Origin: Combretum micranthum
Lineage: Eukaryota > Streptophyta > Magnoliopsida > Myrtales > Combretaceae
DNA: 64,000 nt
Assembly: GCA_024138025.1 (NCBI GenBank)
Contig: JAMXBD010001597.1
Location: 186,001-250,000 of the forward strand
Direction of reading: 5' to 3'
In this document: one piece after another, positions 58,624 through 64,000 of the stretch
Numbering within the stretch: the first letter of the stretch is position 1
Layout of the letters: each line of letters starts with the position of its first letter
The notes under the pieces: generated by a model
The model's database searches: none
Told to the model about the DNA's origin: nothing
The model's input: only the letters and a program-made list of their open reading frames with translations
Made by a program: the position numbers and the translations under genes

Positions 58624-60584
58624 TGTAATATAAAGATAAATAAATTATAAAGAAGGGCAAGTTTGTCATTTGATATAAAATAAGAGGGTTTTATGATCAA
58701 TCCTAAAGTATATAAAAGGATTATTAAGAAGGGTCAAAGAGTCAAATGATATTAAATAAGAAGGTTTTATGGTCAAAGTTAAAATACAATTGTATTGTGT
58801 TCACATGATAAAGACTTGATTAAGAATGGATTTTGGCAAAAGGCTGCTTAAATTGGATATGAACCTAGTGTTTTTCCTAAGCTAAGTTAGCATATATATA
58901 GATGCCTTAGCCTAGTTTTCTATTCCTTTGTCTGAGCTTTTGGAAACTTTACGCAGAGCAAGAGAAAAACGTCTTAGTAACTGTTTTCCCTCTCAATCTT
59001 TTCATAATTTAAAACCGATTAAATCTTTAAGATCTATCTATCTATTTAAGGAAAACACTATAAAGAATTCATTGGAGAAACCCTGCAATTCTTTTGAAGA
59101 TCCGGTTTTGGGAAATCAAAAGGTTTTGATTATCAAACCTAGAAGATTCAAGATCTATAAGTTTGGAGAAACCTTAAGGTTGGATTTGAAGATTTGTATA
59201 GTTTCAATTTGAAGAAAAAGGTAAGATCTTTCTTAGTGTTTTGTGATTTTAGGATTTGATGATTATAAGAATATGATAATTGGAAGTTATAGTAATTAGG
59301 AATAAATTGATTGTGATCAGGAGATTGATTAATTAGGGTTTTTGTTTCAAATCAAGATCTGCAAGTTCTAGGTAAGTAAAGATCCATCCAATCTTATCAT
59401 TAAATGAAATTTATTTGTTGTGGTAAATCGAATTGTTAATTGGAGATTGTATATATGTATGTTATGAAGGATTGTGGAGATCAAGGAAGATTTGAGGAGA
59501 AATTGATGTTAGGGTCTCTGAAGCAAAAACAAAATTAACAAGTGAGCTAAGATTTGATTAGGGTTATGGTATTAGGGTTAGGATTTGACATCATGATTAC
59601 AATTGAATTTTAATTGCGACATATATTGATATACAGGAGTATTGTGAGATTAGGGTTCCATTTCAATTAAAGTTTCTGTTGAGTATATTTGGATTGGAAG
59701 CAAATCAAGGTACGTCCTTACCTTGTTTATTGCTTGTGCGTGATAGGTTTAGAATTTATAACGTGATTAACGAATATACGACCTTAATTGAAATTGAGTG
59801 TTGGTTGTGAGTGGTTTCGACTAGAGTGGAACTCATGGCGAGGCCATGGTGAGGGTGATCTCTAGTAAGACAACCTGATGATCCTTGTGGGAGGTTCCCG
59901 AGTGGACTCGTGCTTGGAGATGATTCTGGTAGATTAGGAGTCGTGCTTTCGAGCTTTGGCTGGCATGCAAACTGTATATATGTATATTTATAATATGTGT
60001 TTCGGGATCTGAGTTATTCCGGGTTTGGGTTTATATCATGAGTTTTCCCAAACTGTGTTGTTACAGGCTAACGAAAAGATAAATTAATTTGTGTTTGTTG
60101 CATTAGAAATTATGAGTTGTATGTGATATTGTGTTATGTGATCATGTGCATGTGCTTGTGGTTTGGATGTACTAGGCCTTTGTGCTCAATCCTTTATTTT
60201 TACATGTGCATTGATGATCCTATTATATATGATTTGTCGGGATATGATGTATATGTTGATGAAGGGAGCACGTTAGTGCAGATGACCATCCAGCTGATCA
60301 TTAGAGATTGGATGGATATGTTTATACTTTTATTTTAGTAGAGACTTTATTTTGATGGATTAGTTTCATTGGAAGTTTTATTTGTAAAGACCTTTTTATG
60401 TTCTTATTTTTTAGATATCTTTAATTATGGGATTATGTAGTGGAATAACTTTTATGAAATTAAAAATGTTTATTTTAGAGAGTTTTGATGATGTTCTATC
60501 TATTGTGGTTTAGTAATAGCCTTGCGTGTGCCTTTGAAGAGAACACGTGGCGGGTTGTAGACGCCTTTGATTTAGGGCGTTACA
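58624..60584 (+). repeat. 3' LTR of element F
   Basis: Starts TGTAATATAAAG and ends GATTTAGGGCGTTACA. It matches 52947-54903 with many small indels and substitutions, suggesting some age. Confidence 0.93.
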
Positions 60585-62682
60585 ATATATATACACTAAG
60601 CCTTCATTATCTCAAGTAAAAATTTCATTGTGATACTTGGAAAGTGGTTTCTAAATATGGGTCTTACCTATATACGAATTTCACCATTTTTGTTTAAGTT
60701 CAAAACCAAGATCTACATTTTCTATGAACATAAATATAAAAGAAATCCATGGTAGTAAACTATAAACTCATAGATCTAAATATAAACATAAGCAAAGCTA
60801 CAAAAAAGTTAGATCTTCAAATATAACTACTTTTAGTAAGAAAATAATAATATTACAAAAAAATAATCATGGATAAGAGGAGTGTTTCATTTTGGCATCA
60901 TCATTCTTAGCTTTTAAGCTTATGGAATGTCATTTGATGCATGAAACTCTCAATATACTTTACCTACATCAACTATGAAGCTTTGGACAAGAGTTTTATC
61001 AAAGAATCTTAAAGAAATATGTGTGAGAGCTCAAATAAGAATAGGGGCCGCAAGGTTTTCATGTAAGAACAAGAGAAAATGAAGAGAGAAAGAGAGGAAA
61101 AATAGAGAGAAAAAGGTAAGGAATGGTAAAGGGTTGAAGGTGTAAATGAGAGAGAGATATAATGAGTTAAAGACTCATTAAATGAAGTAAAAAATAAATA
61201 AATAAATGGCAGCCAATAATAGTACCATGGCTGGCGTGAAAGTAGAGAGGAGAGAAGGAGGGAATTTGGTTAGCTTTTGACTTGGAATTGTAATGTAATT
61301 AATGGTATGTTAGCTTCTTGAAGAAGGATTTAAAAAAGGGTTATTTTAATGAATTTTTGGAGTATTTCAAAGGATAAGGCCCAAAAAGAAGAGAAAAATA
61401 TGCCATGAAGTGATATAATGAAGTGTAGAAAGATTAAAGTGAAAAAGAAGTGGTGTGTGAAAAATGTACTTAAAGATATGGGTTGTAAGAGTACTTTCTT
61501 AAAAAAATAAAATAAAAATAAAAATTAATAGAAAATTCATTCCAAATATTTGCAGCAGATTTTTCATAATTAAAAATAAAATAACATTAATAATATTTAT
61601 TTTAGTGAATAGCAAATAAGTTACCGGTAATCAAAATACGTGAATATGGCTATAAATGATATTTTTATAACTCAAAAAATTATAAATATATATTTTATGA
61701 AAATAAAAAATATTTTTCAAATATTTTCCAATTATAAATTAATTCATTTTATTTTAGTATCAGTTCTTAAACAGAAACTGATCCCGTAAAAACCTGAAAC
61801 TAACTAAATTTTAGAAAAACAGAATTTTCTATTATATGTAAAATATTTATCTAAAAATATAAGAGTTTATTAAGTTGTGTAATGAATAGTAGTGAATAGT
61901 ACAAAAGACCAGTTAATTACCGGTAGTAATGAAATACGAGTATAATCGCAAAATTAGATAATCGAAAAATTATAAAACTGATTTTTTAGAAATCCTTATG
62001 AAAATACGAGTCTAACGGTATTAATGGTATATTTTTGATATCTCGAACCCCGGGACACGCTTTTCAAAGTTTGTATCCAAACGGGTTTGAAATAAGTCAA
62101 AAGTTTACCAATCCGATATTTTTAAGCGACCTTATATTACTACGAGCAACTCTACATACTTAAACTACACCTCGGCCTCTAGGTTAAGGGTGCGAGATTG
62201 CTGGACTTAAACTACTGTATTCCACCTAGGGTTCCCGAGTGATTTTTCTTGTTTAGATCTTTGCCAATCTGGAAACTGGAGGTTTATTTTTATACATCAT
62301 ATTTAGTTTGAGAAATTTATTTTAAATTTTATTTTTGTAAGTATTTAATATCTTTTAAAGTTTTCGGAATTCTTGAATTGGGTTTTATTTCCGAAGGTTT
62401 ATCGTTATTTACTTTTTAATAATTTGTTTTTTGGTTCTATATTACCTGATTTTACAAGTCAAAGTTAAGTATAGAATTTGTCGTACGTAGTGGTTTTGAA
62501 TTTGAAGACTGTTGAGTTCTTTTTTTATTTTGAAGGAATCTCATTTTCTGAAGATTAAGAAATTTCTGGATTCATTCGTGATTTAAGACTAGTTGAAGTT
62601 CGGTATTAATTTGGAGTCATTTTTAGAGTTTATTTTCGATGTTTTATTTGGAATTATTTATTGAAATTTTCCGGTGCTTACA

Positions 62683-64000
62683 CCATGTCATTTCTTCAGT
62701 TCGAAGATCCCACAATACTTTGATATAGTGGATTTATTCTTTATTTCTGAGAACTTGCACTTTTTTTGTCCATATTCTAACAAGATGCTTTTCGTAAGTC
62801 AAATTCTCCTTCAAGTCAATTGGTTCCACTCAACTATCTTATATGGATCTGGTATATATTTCCTAGTATCGATAGAAAACATAAAAAATTATGTAACGAG
62901 ATAAATTAGGTGGCAATGCAAACGATATGTCAGGTTTCCAACTCGTTCCAATATCTCAAATGGTCCGACATATCTAAGACTCAACTTTCCTTTTGTTTGT
63001 CCGCTATGAAAACTTTTGATTGGACTTATCTTCAAGTAAACATGTTCTCCTTCATTAAATTCCATTTCTCTTCTTTTCAAGTTTGCCTAGCTCTTTTGTC
63101 TATCTTGAGCTTCTTTCATTCTTTGCTTTATTACTGAACCTTGTCAATTGTTTCCTGAACCAATTCAGTCCAACCAGTACTCTTTCCAAGTTATCCCAGA
63201 ATAATGGTGATTGACACTTTCTACCATATAAGTTTATAGGGTGGCATCCCTATACTTGAATATAATTGTTATTGTACACAAATTCCACTAATGATAAATG
63301 TTGATCCAATTTCTTTTGAACTCTAGATATACGATCTTAACATATCCTCCATGTCTAAATGGTCCTTTTTGTTTGTCCATCAGTTTGAGGATGATAAGCT
63401 GTACTAAATTTCAATTGGGTTCCTAATGCTTTTTGTAATCCTTGCTAGAATCTGGAAACAAACCGTGGATCTCGATCTGATACTATACTAACAAGTACAC
63501 TATGCAATCTCACAACTTCCTTCAAATACAGTCTGCTAACTTTTCTAAGGGATAGGTCATATTGATTGGTAAAAAATGGGCTGACTTAGTGAGCCTATCT
63601 ACAATGACCCAAACAGCATCATGACATCACTTGTCTTAGGTAGTGAGTACACAAAATCCATGAAATTTTGATCTCATTTCCATTCAAGAATTGGCAATGG
63701 TTTCAACAATCCACCTGGTTTTTTATGTTCTGCTTTTACTCTTTGGCATACATCATATCTAGCTACAAATTAGGTAATATCATTCTTCATTCCATTCCAC
63801 CATATGTACTCTTTAACTCTTGGTGTGTCTTCGTTTCTCCTGGATGTATGGTATATTCGGAATAAGTGCTTCATGCATTAATTCCTTCCTTAAGCTTTCA
63901 TCATGTGTACACATAATCTTTTATTCATTCTTAAACACCTTCATCGTCCACTTGTAAATCCTTATATTTCCCTTATGATATCCTTTGGATAATTTCTTGG
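62683..64000 (-). pseudogene. Element E integrase and chromodomain N-terminal part
   Basis: From the window end leftward on minus: the RNase H-integrase linker, the zinc region (near 63760-63870, MHEALIPNIPYIQEK), then the core. MDFVYSLPKTS (about 63630-63662) holds the first Asp and VSDRDPRF (about 63465-63485) the second. The Glu position near 63375 reads DGQTKRT, so Lys replaces Glu. 62889-63080 holds the GPY/F module (LRYVGPFEILERVG). 62690-62860 is the chromodomain start (LTYEKHLV, KVQVLRNKE, KVLW). Stops and frameshifts are frequent. Confidence 0.87.

Larger units (their letters stand above)
52947..60584 (+). mobile_element. Element F: chromovirus with two LTRs, decayed coding
   Basis: LTRs 52947-54903 and 58624-60584 (about 1.96 kb) flank a 3.7-kb interior. 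ATATA at 52942-52946 and 60585-60589 is the target duplication; the empty site is seen in H near 4825-4840 (TCTTGATGATATACATCC). Primer site and polypurine tract are intact in form. The interior is short for a gypsy element because most of gag is missing. Pol fragments carry gypsy wording but stops in every frame. Second youngest layer of this nest after nothing else: no insertion lies inside F. Confidence 0.93.
50400..62682 (-). mobile_element. Solo LTR D of a Tekay-like retrotransposon (about 4.6 kb), interrupted by element F
   Basis: Plus strand starts TGTCACGCTTCGGGTACC and ends GGTGCTTACA. A perfect CCATG duplication flanks it at 50395-50399 and 62683-62687. The LTR parts are 50400-52946 and 60590-62682, adding to about 4.64 kb. 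It matches solo LTR C (reverse) and LTR H (same orientation) along its length. There is no coding sequence of its own. The 77-codon plus frame at 50554-50778 is not supported. Confidence 0.95.
46533..64000 (-). mobile_element. Element E: Tekay-like chromovirus, runs off the window, interrupted by solo LTR D
   Basis: The 3' LTR (46533-50285), polypurine region (50286-50305), chromodomain and integrase (50300-50399 and 62683-64000) are present on the minus strand. RT, gag and the 5' LTR are beyond the window. The plus-strand left end is TGTTTTACGCCCCGATGGTA, the same kind of GGGGCG terminus as A, C and D. The LTR is a different subfamily (3.75 kb, no clear match to A or D). Integrase wording is Tekay-like but decayed. 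Confidence 0.85.

Noticed and set aside
1..64000. CRISPR arrays, tRNA or rRNA genes, bacterial-type operons
   Set aside because: None seen. Repeats are LTRs, minisatellites or subterminal transposon repeats; tRNA-like matches are only retroelement primer sites.

Overview
The window is dicot-like plant nuclear DNA: AT-rich and made almost entirely of nested LTR retrotransposons, with one intron-containing host gene. The evidence is chromovirus (Tekay/Del-type) and Athila-type Ty3/gypsy coding regions, primer sites matching plant initiator-Met and Asp tRNAs, a CACTA-type transposon end, and a plant NRT1/PTR (NPF) transporter gene. The species cannot be named from sequence alone. No bacterial or CRISPR-like features are present.

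Layout, read as insertions into insertions. (1) A CACTA (En/Spm-like) DNA transposon is the oldest layer on the left; only its right end, 35288-37233, is visible. (2) Tekay-like element A (minus strand, 6940-35287) sits in the CACTA element. Its coding region is 7222-13720; its 5' LTR is split into 13721-14155 and 32345-35287, and its 3' LTR survives as 6940-7221 before another insertion. (3) Athila element B (minus, 14156-32339, target duplication CATAC) sits inside A's 5' LTR. (4) Solo LTR C (plus, 20879-25694, duplication AGCGC) sits inside B's integrase. (5) On the left edge a minus-strand LTR, H (1-6939, running off the window), sits in A's 3' LTR. Solo LTR G (plus, 429-3757, duplication TGTGA) sits inside H.

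The host island is about 37.2-46.5 kb. It carries an NPF5-like proton-coupled nitrate/peptide transporter gene (TATA box 37615, start codon 37749, four exons, stop 44196-44198). Its last two exons hold five small frameshifts and a 154-bp tandem duplication across a splice acceptor. It is either a young pseudogene or a gene damaged by assembly errors. A decayed LTR-like relic lies at about 45.4-46.2 kb.

The right side is a second nest. Tekay-like element E (minus, from 46533 past the window end) has its chromodomain split by solo LTR D (minus, 50400-62682, duplication CCATG). D is split by a 7.6-kb chromovirus F (plus, 52947-60584, duplication ATATA) that keeps both LTRs, primer site and polypurine tract but has badly decayed coding.

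Points that stand out are: an extra 275-codon reading frame upstream of gag in element A; a candidate internal promoter plus intron feeding the extra 3' ORF of the Athila element; arrays of ACGCCGGC-like boxes in LTRs of unrelated families; G-to-A loss of catalytic residues in protease, reverse transcriptase and integrase; and a 46-base poly-C run inside LTR C. All boundaries and family calls were made by eye; no alignment or database search was run.
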